Assembly (NCBI GenBank): GCA_003013855.2
Contig: ML058484.1
Coordinates: 12,718,215-12,782,214 of the forward strand
DNA from: Liriodendron chinense
Taxonomy: Eukaryota; Streptophyta; Magnoliopsida; Magnoliales; Magnoliaceae
Length of the DNA stretch: 64,000 bases
Reading direction: 5' to 3'
The notes under the pieces were generated by a model. It was not told the origin of the DNA and searched no databases. It saw only the letters and a list, made by a program, of their open reading frames with translations. Position 1 is the first letter of the stretch. Every line of letters begins with the position of its first letter. The position numbers were made by a program, and so were the translations under genes. Of the stretch, positions 54,197 through 64,000 are shown one piece after another.

Positions 54197-54696
54197 ACCT
54201 TAATCTACAAAGCTTAGTGGTGCATCCGGCCTCACGTTGATTGGCTGTGGGCCACCGAGAGACAGGACCGGCCTTTTTTGGGCCTCATGGAACTGTCATG
54301 GTGAGCCCCACCTGGCGAATTTCCGGATCCTGCACGTGTACGGGGACTGTAGGATTTTGGATGGCTACTTTCTCTTGGAGTTTTGTTCCAACGGTTGGGA
54401 TGGCGCGTTTATGGTTGATTGGAACCGTTTGAGAGGCAGGCCCATCATGGATAAGCATTAGGCGGAAAACTTCTCCCTGCAAATTATCCTAACCATAAAA
54501 AAAAAAGCTTGAATGTAAACCGTTGATTGGCTATTTCACTTTTCTAACGGTATGCTGATTGAATGGTTAAGATCATCTCAGAAGAAGATGGCTATGGCCA
54601 ATTGATGGTGTGTCCTACCTCTTAAACGGTTTTGATCAACCGCAGTGGTGTCCCACCCCTGGGAACAGAAATCAGTCTGTGCTCCATGGTGGAGAG

Positions 54697-55215
54697 CGGA
54701 TTAGGTGAGACCCCGGCCTCGCCCTAGACAGTTCGGCCCTTACCGTTGGGCCCACATTGATGTATGTATTATGTATCCACGCCGTTCATCCGTTTTTCCA
54801 TATCATTTTAGGGTATTATCCCAAAAATGAAGTAGATCCAATTATCAGGTGGACCATACCATAAGAAACAGTGGTGATTGACCGTCCTACCATTAAAAAC
54901 TTCTTAGGGCGTACCTCAATGTTTCCGTAGTGTCTATTTACAATTCAATCTGTTAATAAGGTCACATAAGACTGGATGAAGGTAAAAAAACAAACATCAG
55001 CTTGATCCAAAACTTTCGTGGCCTATTAATGGTCAATCAACACTGTTTCCTATGGTATGGTCCACCTGATAATTGGATCTGTTTCATTTTTTGCATTATA
55101 TCATAAAATGATCTGAAAACATGGATGGACGGTGTGGATACATAATACATATATCAAGGTGGGCCCCACAGTAACCGCACCGTCTTGGGTGAGGCCTCCA
55201 ATCCACTCTCTCTCC
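54697..55215. mobile_element. fold-back family F1, complete
   Basis: GGATTAGGTGAGACCCCGGC faces GGGTGAGGCCTCCAATCC, and TTGGGCCCACATTGATGTAT faces ATATATCAAGGTGGGCCCCA. CACGCCGTTCATCCG faces ATGGACGGTGTGGAT. The interior keeps GTGGACCATACCATAAG and its reverse. Confidence 0.85.
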
Positions 55216-57064
55216 GTGTATGTTCCTCTGACCCTAAATTAGAAGGGCTTCCTAAAGGTGTGAGTTTGGCACAGTTTACCAAACTCTCAAATCTCATACA
55301 TTGTTCATGTGGTGCGCATGTGTTTCAATACACACCGTCCAAACATGGACCCCACACCAACTCACCATCGTTGCCATCTGATTTCATCCATTGAACAGAG
55401 ACTACCTAAACCATCCAGTTTCGTGCGTGGATAGTTGACAATTCTCTTTTTGAACCACCTACTTAATGACCATCAATTGGACGGTTGAGATTGTCCCATC
55501 ACTATGTTTAGGTATAAAACCAATCTGATCTGGTACTGACAACTGACAGCCCCAATCATGTTATTTGCACGGCTGAGAATATGCCAGAAGCAAACTCACA
55601 CGGGAGTCCATCTACCCTTTTAAAATAAAGAAAAACCAGGTGGACCGCGGGAGTCCCCAAAATTGTAGATCTCTTGACCTCCAAAGTACCACCTACGCGG
55701 GCCCACCGCCTGTAATCGAATCCATTCATCACGTAGGATCCAAAGTGGATGGCCCATGATCAAAGAATATCAACCAATTAGATCGTGTGTCATTCCATCC
55801 ATGGCCAGGAATGAGGGTGGTCACTTGGACGGCTAACGCATTCAATGAGCACAAGTCCATTACTTCGATGGTTGAGATTTTCCTGTTTGGGTTTTTATCT
55901 GTGGGCCATGCAATGAAGATACACTAGCTGAATAGTCATTGATGCCTGGCCCACTTACAGATTCACCCGGGACTACGAATTTGGGTAGTTACATGGATTA
56001 CTGAACCGATCTCATAAATACATTAGGTTTTAACTAATTTTCACCTACTCATCCCCCACTAAGAGGAGCGCTGGAACGCACCCAGGTGCACTTAAGTGCA
56101 TCCTTGTGCTTCTAGATACATGGACAAATGATTTATTGATCTGGACCGTCCATTGGGTTGAATCCACCCCAGGTGGTCCACCATAAGAAGATCACATTGA
56201 TCAGAGGATATTAGGTTTGAAACTTTTGAGTGTTGAATTTCTTTTTCTAATAACCGTCCATTTTTTAATCCATGGGATGGGATGGTTTGGGTCATCCAAT
56301 TGAAATGATTATTCGGAGACATTCTCCATCCAAGGTGGGCTCTACTTGATGGACCACTGAATACTTCCACTACTCATATCGATCATCAGACTGTTTGTTT
56401 GAAATGATCCAAACCGTTCATTTTGTAGAGCATTGGTAGATTGAAAGGGATCCTTTGATTAGTGTGAATATTTTCATCTTACCCATTGAGGGTGTCCTGA
56501 TCCCAATGGACAGTCCAGATTGAAGAATCAACTGTCCACGCGCCAAAATACACCGTAAGCATTCCTGGGCCACTAAAGTCCGGGAGTGGATGGCATTTAA
56601 TTAACAAGTATAATAATTAATAACCGAGTATCTAACTAGGGAGATGATACAGTAGAGTTGGGAGAATAGAAATACTGTAGACCACTCATCTCTCCATGGT
56701 ACACGTGGCAGGTGCTAAAGTTTTGAGCCGTTCATCTAGTATCTACTACTATGGACGGCAATTGATTAGAAACAGACAAAGAACAGATGACTATAAATTC
56801 TGATCAACCACCTTAAAAGAAATTGTACAAAAACATGATTGACGGTTGATATTCAATGTTGGCAAATGAAAGAATCCGATGGTTCCAATGTTGGGAGTTT
56901 TCCAACATGGGCCATCCATGATGGGTCCCACTACATTCACGGCTCCGATCGATAATTCCCCCTGCCACGTGTACCATAAGGTGTATGGTTTTTCCGACAA
57001 TCCAACGGTCCATTGCATCATTTCCCTCGATTTAGATACCGCATTTGGGACCCACCCATGCAAC
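55216..57064. other. gene-free stretch
   Basis: No open frame resembling a known protein and no clear TIR. Scattered words such as GGACCGTCCATTGG and GGTCCACCATAAG suggest old non-coding repeat material. Short ORFs here are not supported by any motif. Confidence 0.5.
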
Positions 57065-57073
57065 GTACGTGAG

Positions 57074-57572
57074 CCCTACGGTTAGGGCGCGACTTGGGTG
57101 AGACCCCGGAACCAGCAATGTGGGTGGGACTCTGACCGTAGGAGCCCACCTCTATGCATGAATTGTATATCCATGCCGTGCATCTTCTTGTCCGTATTAT
57201 TTTATGCCATGGTATCAAAAAAGAAGCAGATGCAAGTTTTGGGTGGACCACACCATTAGAAAAATTGGTTAATGACCATTAAAAACATTATATGAGCCAC
57301 AAAAGTTTTCTATCAACCTGATATTTGTATTTTCCTTTCTTTCATGTCTACGTGACCTTATCAACGGATCAGATGGTCAATAAACATGACGGTGGACTCC
57401 AAGAAGGTTTTAATGGTAGGTGTTCAATGAACACTGTTTCCTGTGGTGTGGTCCACCTAAAACTTCCACGGTAAATGTTTATTTCACAGATGGACGGCAT
57501 AGATATATAAAAAATACATCCAGGTGAGCCCTACGGTCAGGGTCTCACCCACATCGCACCCAAGTCGCGCCC
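57074..57572. mobile_element. fold-back family F1, perfect 9-bp target duplication
   Basis: GTACGTGAG occurs at 57065-57073 and again at 57573-57581. Inside, GGGCGCGACTTGGGTGAGAC faces GTCTCACCCACATCGCACCC with CAAGTCGCGCCC at the very end, and AGGAGCCCACCTCTATGC faces its partner at about 57520. The left end has about 11 extra bases (CCCTACGGTTA) before the paired part. A 9-bp duplication points to Mutator-like transposase. Confidence 0.88.
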
Positions 57573-57664
57573 GTACGTGAGAGACAGTGGACCCTGACTG
57601 TTTGAATAAGGTTATTGGCCGTGCCGTCGCCCGTCGGCCTGATGTGATGGGCCTTGGAGGCGCA

Positions 57665-57982
57665 GATTGCGTCCTTCCTCAGTATGGACGTACCGAGCTG
57701 TGGAGGGGCCCACTGTGATCTATCTGTTTATCCACTCCCCACTCCGTCCATCCATTTTATAAGATCACGTTAGGATACGGGACAAAAAAAGAGGCAGATC
57801 CAAATAGTGAGCTGGTGCCAGGTTCAGCTCACTATTTAGTGTGGCCCCATTGATAGTTGAATCTTCCTCTTTTTCAGAGTTGTAGCTTAAAATGATCTTA
57901 TAAAATAGATGGACGGAGCGGATAAACATATAAATCATGGTGGGCCCCTCCACAGCTCAGCATGGACGCGAAGGACGCAATC
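57665..57982. mobile_element. fold-back family F1, short, long paired ends
   Basis: GATTGCGTCCTTCCTCAGTA faces GCATGGACGCGAAGGACGCAATC-type sequence at the right end, and GAGCTGTGGAGGGGCCCAC faces GTGGGCCCCTCCACAGCTC. The hairpin is about 318 bp. Confidence 0.85.
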
Positions 57983-58014
57983 AGACTCCCTTGAAGGCTT
58001 TCTTAAGGAGGACG

Positions 58015-58385
58015 TGGATTGAATCCTTCCTTAGCATGGACGCAAATGCTGATTTGTGAAGGGGCCACCTTGATGTATCTGTTTATCCACTCTGTTCATC
58101 CATTTTATAAGATCATTTTACGGCATAAGGCCAATAATGAGGCAGATCCAACGCTAAGGTAGACCGCACCAGAGATGACTCTTGCATTTAATGAAACATG
58201 TAAATGCAACATGTATTAATGCTTTGGGCATTTAATGCAACCAAGCCCACTATTTGGTGTGGTCGACCTAAGAATGGATCTGCCTCATTCTTGGTAGAAT
58301 GACTTAAAATGATATTGGGAAAGGGATGGACGGTGTGGATAAACGGATACATCACGATGGGAGCCCCTCCATAGGAGCTGCTCCC
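58015..58385. mobile_element. fold-back family F1, short
   Basis: GATTGAATCCTTCCTTAGCA resembles the left end of the preceding element; GATGTATCTGTTTATCC faces GGATAAACGGATACATC, and CTGTTCATCCATTTTAT faces the GGGATGGACGGTG region. Ends in a C-run (about 58383). 58386-59000 is unassigned. Confidence 0.75.
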
Positions 58386-59009
58386 CCCCCCCACCCACCC
58401 AACCCAAAGCCACCCAAGCATTTAATAGGTATTCTTCTTCAGATTTATGGTGTTGATGATGAGGCCCACCAGATGCACGTTTTGGATTCCACATTCACAT
58501 CACAGGTGGACCCCACATAGCTTGAACGATTCGAACGCACGTGATCATTGGATAATATGGCTCATGATCAGTGCAAACCTTCGGTACTTTAATCCTATCA
58601 GACTTTGGGACACGTGGAACGTTCCCACGATCATTGTTGGATGACGGATGGCAGTACGCATTGTGGATTGCAGATGATCCTATAATCGCCTCTAAGGGAT
58701 GATCAAAACCATCCAATTAAGGCCTGCAAAATGGAAGGTCGGACCTTGCTCTCACCGTTGATTTTTGTATGCCCTCGATCGGAGGGCTCTAATCATCCAA
58801 TCATGATAGTTGTGGGGCCATAAGCGGTCTCCATTGGATCCGGCCCACCCATCCAACGGTCAGTAGAGATCATAAGTTCTTTCACATGAGCACTCTCAGG
58901 AATTTACACTCAATGGGAAGAAATAGAGTGCACTGTTTCTCAGTGCTCACGGTACGCATTGAAATGTTCCTCTACATAGGAATTAGTAAGCGGATTACCC
59001 GCCAGAGGG

Positions 59010-59515
59010 ATCGGAGAGGATTAGGTGTCACCCTGACTGTGGGTCCCACTTTGACGATGTGTTATATATCCACGCCGTCCATCGGTTTTTTCCATACCAT
59101 TTTAGTAGGTTGGTCCCAAAAATTAACCATATCCAAATCTCAGGTGGACCACACCAAGGAAACAGTGGTTATTGAACGCCAACAATTAAAACTTCCCAGG
59201 GCACACGTAAGCAGATCCATGATGTTTATTTGTCATCCAACCCGTTGATAAGATAAAAGTACCTGGATGAAGGGAAATGAAAAGATCAGATTGATCCAAC
59301 ACTTTCGTGGCCTACGAAACGTTTTTAATGATAATTCAAGACTTTTTTTCCAGTCGTACGCAGTCCACTGGAGACTTGGTTCTGCTTAATTTTTTTTTTT
59401 AACGTCCTAAAATGAGCCGAGAGAAAATGGATGCGCCGCGTGGATATTCAACACATTTATCAAGATGGGCCCACACAGTAACCGTAACACCCACTAAGGT
59501 GCTATCCAAGGTAAC
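59010..59515. mobile_element. fold-back family F1, complete
   Basis: GGATTAGGTGTCACCCTGAC at the left; ACTGTGGGTCCCACTTTGAC faces ATCAAGATGGGCCCACACAG. Interior has CAGGTGGACCACACCAAGG, ACCCGTTGATAAG and GGATGAAGGG family words. Confidence 0.8.
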
Positions 59516-60404
59516 AACTAATCCACGGGTTTTTTAATAGTATATCACGCGTTCATGTTAGTAGCGGTCCTTCTCAGAGTTAAGTTTGTTTACCTTAGAA
59601 TCACTTTTTCCACTTTTCATGGATTAAAATGCCCCTCTATCCTAGCCGCCTCTTTTACAGCGGAGTCTTCTTAAGAGGAGAAAGGTTTTTTTTGAAAAAG
59701 GGATATGGGCCTCATAAAAAACAGAGATTCAGCCTACCTTTGGCCAATTTGATATGTTCATTTTAATTATATAGTTATGAACCCACGGAAGTGATTTTTT
59801 TCTAGTTTTTCGTTTGAAGCTCTCTATGGCCCGTAACTATACTAATGTTGTACATTTAATTCTGAACTGTTTCCTTTAGTGTTGTCCATCTATAATGGGT
59901 TTTACCCTCAAACATGAACATGTAATATGAAATTAAAATCCCTTATATATGGATGGGATAGATTTGCTTCAAGACTTAGTGGGCCCTATGTTGATGGGTT
60001 CAAAACGTGGGGCTTTTACCGCATAAGGGTCATTGGGTTGTTTCCTTCTTCCTTGGCTTTTTTTCACGAAGGAGAGGATTGTGTGAAAGGAGAGGATGAC
60101 ATTTTTTTGTTATCTTCCTTCTTCCTTGATTTTCTTTATATTTTTTTTTTCATTTTTCATTTTTTTTATATGAATAGTGGGAGTTTGTGAAATGGAGGAT
60201 GGTGTAGTGGTTCCCTTTATAGTTGTTTTTTTTTTTTTTTTTTTTTTGAGCTTGTGAAAGGGAGGGTGTGTGGAAAAATGTTGTAATGAATGAATTTTTG
60301 TAATAAAAGAATGTTGTAATGGATGAATTTTGTAACGTAAGAATGTTGTAATGGATAAATGTGATGAATATTGAAATGGATGAATGTTGTATGGTAGATC
60401 ACCG

Positions 60405-60590
60405 ATATTCAGTGTAGATTGCCAATATTTTTACTGTGGATCGTTGATATTCACTATAGATCTCCTATATTTAGTGTGGATTGCCGATATTCAATGTGGA
60501 ACGCTGATATTCACTATAGACCGCTGATATTAAGAATGAATCGTGGATATTTTAACTATAGATCGTGGATATTACTGTTGATAAATGATC
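60405..60590. repeat. ~24-bp minisatellite, left arm
   Basis: About eight diverged units of the form GATATTCACTGTGGATCGCC. The inverted counterpart lies at 62310-62470. The flanking 60265-60400 has another short repeat (AATGTTGTAATGGATGAA). Confidence 0.75.
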
Positions 60591-60599
60591 CCACGAAAA

Positions 60600-61890
60600 C
60601 AGCCATAACTCCCTCGTTACATGTTTGATTTAGGTGATCTTATACTCGTTAGAAAGGTAATTTGATGAACTTTCAAATGAATTTGGAATTATCTCATTTT
60701 GACACCATTTTATTTTCCAAACATGAGCCCAACGTTCATCAAGGATTGTAAATCACAAATATTCACTATGGGTAAATCGATCCCATAAAAGTGGCCATAA
60801 CTCCCCTGTTACATGTGCGATTTAGGTAATCTTGTACTTGTTGGAAAGATAATTTTATGAACTTTGAAATAACTTTAGAATTACCTCATTTGGACACCAT
60901 TTGTTTGCCTAAAAGTGGGCCTAAAATTACTATAGATTGTAGATATTCACCGTGGATTGCCAATCTCCGAAAAAAATTATAACTCTCTCGTTATATATCT
61001 GATTTGGGTAATTTTATACTTGTTAGAAAGGTAATTTGATAGAATTTCAAATATATTTAAAATCATCTCATTTTGACAACATTTAGTTGTCTAATAGTGG
61101 ATTGAAAATTCATCAAGGACCAGAGATTAGAATCCTTGATGAATTTGGGCCTACTTTTAGGAAATAAAATGTTGTCTAAATGATATGATTCTAAATCCAT
61201 TTGAAATTGTATCAAATTATCTTTCTAAAGAATATAAGATCACCAAAAACTAGCCATAACTCCCTCGTTACATGTTTGATTTAGGTGATCTTATACTCGT
61301 TAGAAAGGTAATTTGATGAACTTTCAAATGAATTTGGAATTATCTCATTTTGACACCATTTTATTTTCCAAACATGAGCCCAACATTCATCAAGGATTGT
61401 AAATCACAAATATTCACTATGGGTAAATTGATCCCGTAAAAGTGGCCATAACTCCCCTGTTACATGTGCGATTTAGGTAATCTTGTACTTGTTGGAAAGA
61501 TAATTTTATGAACTTTGAAATAACTTTAGAATTACCTCATTTGAACACCATTTGTTTGCCTAAAAGTGGGCCTAAAATTACTATAGATTGTAGATATTCA
61601 CCGTGGATTGCCAGTCTTCGAAAAAAAATTATAACTCTCTCGTTATATATCCGATTTTGGTAATTTTATACTTGTTAGAAAGATAATTTGATAGAATTTC
61701 AAATATATTTAAAATCATCTCATTTTGACAACATTTAGTTGTCTAATAGTGGACTGAAAATTCATCAAGGACTAGGGATTAGAATCCTTGATGAATTTGG
61801 GCCTACTTTTAGGAAATAAAATGTTGTTTAAATGATATGATTCTAAATCCATTTGAAATTTTATCAAATTATCTTTCTAACGAATATAAG
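60600..61890. repeat. ~650-bp tandem duplication of monomer block at palindrome centre
   Basis: GCCATAACTCCCTCGTTACA at 60602 recurs at 61254, and the following about 640 bases match closely, including GATGAATTTGGGCCTACTTT at 61138 and 61780. Each block holds three direct monomers and the start of inverted ones. This suggests that a simple palindrome was later lengthened by a tandem duplication of its core. Confidence 0.8.
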
Positions 61891-62309
61891 ATCACACAAA
61901 TTAGATATGTAACGACGGAGTTATGGCCGTTTTTGTGGGACCGACAAACAATAATGAATATCTGCGATCCATAGTGACTTTGACCCAATTTTGGGCAATT
62001 AAATAGTGTCCAAATAAGGTGATTCCAAAATCATGTGAAAGTTCATCAAATTATCTTTCTAACGATTAAAAGATCACCCAAATTAAACATGTAATGAGGA
62101 AATTATGGCCAATTTTTATGGGATTGATTATCCATAGTAAATATCCGCGATTCATAGTTCTTAACAAACTCCAGGCCCACTTTTGGGTAATAAAATGATG
62201 TCCAAATGACATGATTCTAAATCCATTTGAAATTTCATCAAATTACCTTTCTAGCAAGTAGAAGATCATCCAAATCAGACATGTAATAAGGGAGTTATGG
62301 GCATTTTAT

Positions 62310-62470
62310 ATGATCGATTATCCATAGTAAATATCCACGATTCACAGTGAAAATATCTACGATCCATTCTTAATTTCAATGGTCCACACTGAATATCAGC
62401 GACCTACAGTAAATATCGAGGATCCACAATGAAAATATCGGTGATCCATATCGAATATTAGTGATCTATT
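62310..62470. repeat. ~24-bp minisatellite, right arm
   Basis: Units such as GATCCACAATGAAAATATCG and GACCTACAGTAAATATCG are the complement of the left-arm minisatellite. Confidence 0.75.
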
Positions 62471-63374
62471 ATATAACATTCATCCATTACAAAATTCATC
62501 CATTACAACATTCTTCCGTTACAAAATTCATCAATTACAATATTCTTCCATACCCTCCTCCCTTTCACAAACTCCCGCTATTCATACCTAAGAAAAATAC
62601 AACTATAAAGGGAACCACCACACTCTCCTCCCTTTCACAAACTCGCACCACTCATAAAGAAAAAAAAAATGAAAAACAACTATCAAGGAAAATCAATGAA
62701 GGAAAAAGGAATAAAAGAAGAAAGAAGGAAAGGAACAAAAAAAAAAAAAAAAAAAAAAAAAAACCATCCTCTCATTTCACACCTTACTCCCCTCTTAAGA
62801 AAAGTCAAGGAAGAAGGAAATGACCAAATGACCCTCATATCGCAAAGGCCCCACGTTTTAAACCCATTTAAATCTTATGTAGGGCCCACTGGGTTGTCTC
62901 GAAGCAAATTCATCCCGTCCATATGTAAGTAGTTTTAATTTTATGTCCTCGCCTCAAGTTTGAGAGCAAAACTCATCATAGATGGATCACATCGGAGGAA
63001 ACGGTTCAGAAGCAACACACGATGTTAGTGTGGTTGTGGGCCACAAAGAGCTTCAAACCAAAAACCTCAAATGCCCATTTGTGGGTTCACAGCCTTCCGA
63101 TTAAAATAAACAGATCAGATCGGCTAAGGGGTGGGCCGAATCCCTTTTTTGGTGGGAGTCATGCCTTTCTTAAAATAAAAGTTTCTCTTTCCAAGACAAG
63201 AGCCTGCCATACAAGGGGTAGTTGTGGCAAACATGCATTTTCATCTACCCAAAAGTGAAAAAGTGATTTTAGGGCTTCAAAAACTTGAGTTAGGAAATGG
63301 CAGGCCACTAAAAAACCCATCCATTTTAGATAAGACTTAGTGAACCCTCTAGGCCTCCACTATCAAGGTATTGG

Positions 63375-63725
63375 TCAAAGCATCGTGGTCCCTCCATGAT
63401 GTGTTTTATTCACAAGGACTCATTCTATTTTGTCAGTTCATTTTAGGGCATGAGCCCAAATATGAGATATCTAAAGCTCAAGTGGAACACACTACATGAA
63501 ACGGTGGGGATTGCACACCTACCACTGAAAACTTATTGTGGGACATAAATTTTGGATCAAGCTGGTTTTTATGTTTTCCCTTCATCCATGTTTATGTGAC
63601 TTTATAAACAAGTTAGATGGCAAGTAAACATTGTGGTGGGCCATAGGAAGGTTTCAACAATGGCTGGCATTATCCCCACTACTTATGTGGTGTGGTCCAC
63701 TTGAGCTTTGGATTTGCTTCACATG
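63375..63725. mobile_element. fold-back family F1, left part
   Basis: TCGTGGTCCCTCCATGATGT, TTCATTTTAGGGCATGAGCC, AAGTGGAACACACTACATG and GTGTGGTCCACTTGAGCTTT are family words in the usual order. The right arm breaks off after GGATTTGCTTCA. Confidence 0.65.
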
Positions 63726-63837
63726 GCTTTTCTAGTACTGACTAGCACCATGGTCTAAATTGGAGGGGTTGCTGCGTTGATGACGAATCTGAGTCCTAAA
63801 TTGGTATGAAATTGTATTAGATGGAATTAACACCATT

Positions 63838-63895
63838 ATTGTGCAATGATTACATATTTGAAAATATCATTGTGCAATGATTATATATCAGGAAA
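63838..63895. repeat. ~31-bp tandem duplication
   Basis: ATTGTGCAATGATTACATAT and ATTGTGCAATGATTATATAT start adjacent units. The rest of 63726-64000 holds no recognised gene. Confidence 0.75.
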
Positions 63896-64000
63896 TACCA
63901 TGGTATTTTCACGATCCAATCTTTGAAAACAGATGCTTCCCTTAGGAAATACATTGCCTTTTGTGGACCATGGAATTGTAATCAATGAACCACATTTCAC

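Larger units (their letters stand above)
59576..63292. mobile_element. ~3.7-kb palindromic element with >1-kb arms and internal satellite monomers
   Basis: Left and right halves are inverted copies. GTTTGAAGCTCTCTATGGCC (about 59812) faces GGCCACAAAGAGCTTCAAAC (about 63040); GTGGGCCCTATG faces CATATGTAG-GGCCCAC around 62880; AAACGTGGGGC faces GCCCCACGTTTTAAAC; GATGAATGTTGTA faces TACAACATTC; the ACCGATATTCAGTGTAGA minisatellite faces its complement at about 62370-62470. The outer ends (TAAGTTTG...TTAGAATCAC against GTGATTTTAGGGC...CTTGAGTTA) are more diverged. The centre holds about 180-bp monomers in both orientations. No transposase-like ORF and no clear target duplication. Confidence 0.75.

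Noticed and set aside
54237..54482. Overlapping ORFs on both strands near 54.3 kb
   Set aside because: No conserved motifs; overlapping open frames on both strands in GC-richer repeat-derived DNA are expected by chance.
62461..62932. Lys-rich ORFs
   Set aside because: Produced by the A-run and AAG-rich part of the palindromic element's right arm; the mirror image occurs in the left arm as T-rich DNA.
1..64000. Search for tRNA, rRNA, CRISPR arrays, phage or bacterial genes
   Set aside because: None seen. The direct repeats present are LTRs, satellites or segmental copies without CRISPR spacing, and the genes have plant introns.

Overview
This is nuclear DNA of a flowering plant. It holds two recognisable host genes in a repeat-dominated background of LTR retrotransposon remnants, LINEs, SINEs, hAT-type MITEs and many fold-back elements. 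The fold-back family has arms carrying words such as GGGCCCAC, CCGTCCATC and GGTGGACCAC, and from memory it resembles repeats very abundant in magnoliid genomes (Laurales/Magnoliales). A magnoliid is therefore my best guess, held with moderate confidence. There is no bacterial operon, CRISPR array, rRNA or tRNA gene.

Layout. 1-8.2 kb: a DUF247 (UPF0481) gene at 1479-2899 with a one-base frameshift near its C-terminus, then a dense field of fold-back elements. 8.2-16 kb: a minus-strand SINE, a broken minus-strand Copia element (integrase and RT) split by an LTR-like insertion, a plus-strand Copia gag, and a Ty3/gypsy (Athila/Tat-like) gag-protease relic. 16-24.8 kb: a hAT-like TIR element, a 3.26-kb head-to-head pair of LTR-like sequences, a Tork/Tnt1-like Copia pol with its 3' LTR, and a second fold-back family. 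24.8-26.6 kb: a TIR element and microsatellites.

26.6-50.1 kb is one minus-strand gene for a plant double-stranded RNA-binding protein of the DRB2/3/5 clade. Its three coding exons (48285-48530, 29819-30038, 26858-28179) join with matching phases and GT-AG sites to give 595 residues with two dsRBDs and a long Pro/Gln/Ser-rich tail. The intron between the two dsRBD exons is 18.2 kb. It contains a structurally complete 6.86-kb chromovirus (TSD CTACG, 5' and 3' LTRs, gag, RT, integrase, chromodomain, all now interrupted), L1 LINE pieces, an old gypsy integrase relic, three related hAT MITEs and a 32-base G run.

50.1-64 kb is intergenic: more fold-back elements (one with a perfect 9-bp target duplication, pointing to Mutator-like origin), a duplicated block near the DRB promoter, and a ~3.7-kb palindromic element at about 59576-63292. 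The palindrome has arms over 1 kb, a ~24-bp minisatellite and ~180-bp monomers in both orientations. It is the least explained structure here. All repeat classifications are by eye from sequence and family knowledge; no database was searched.
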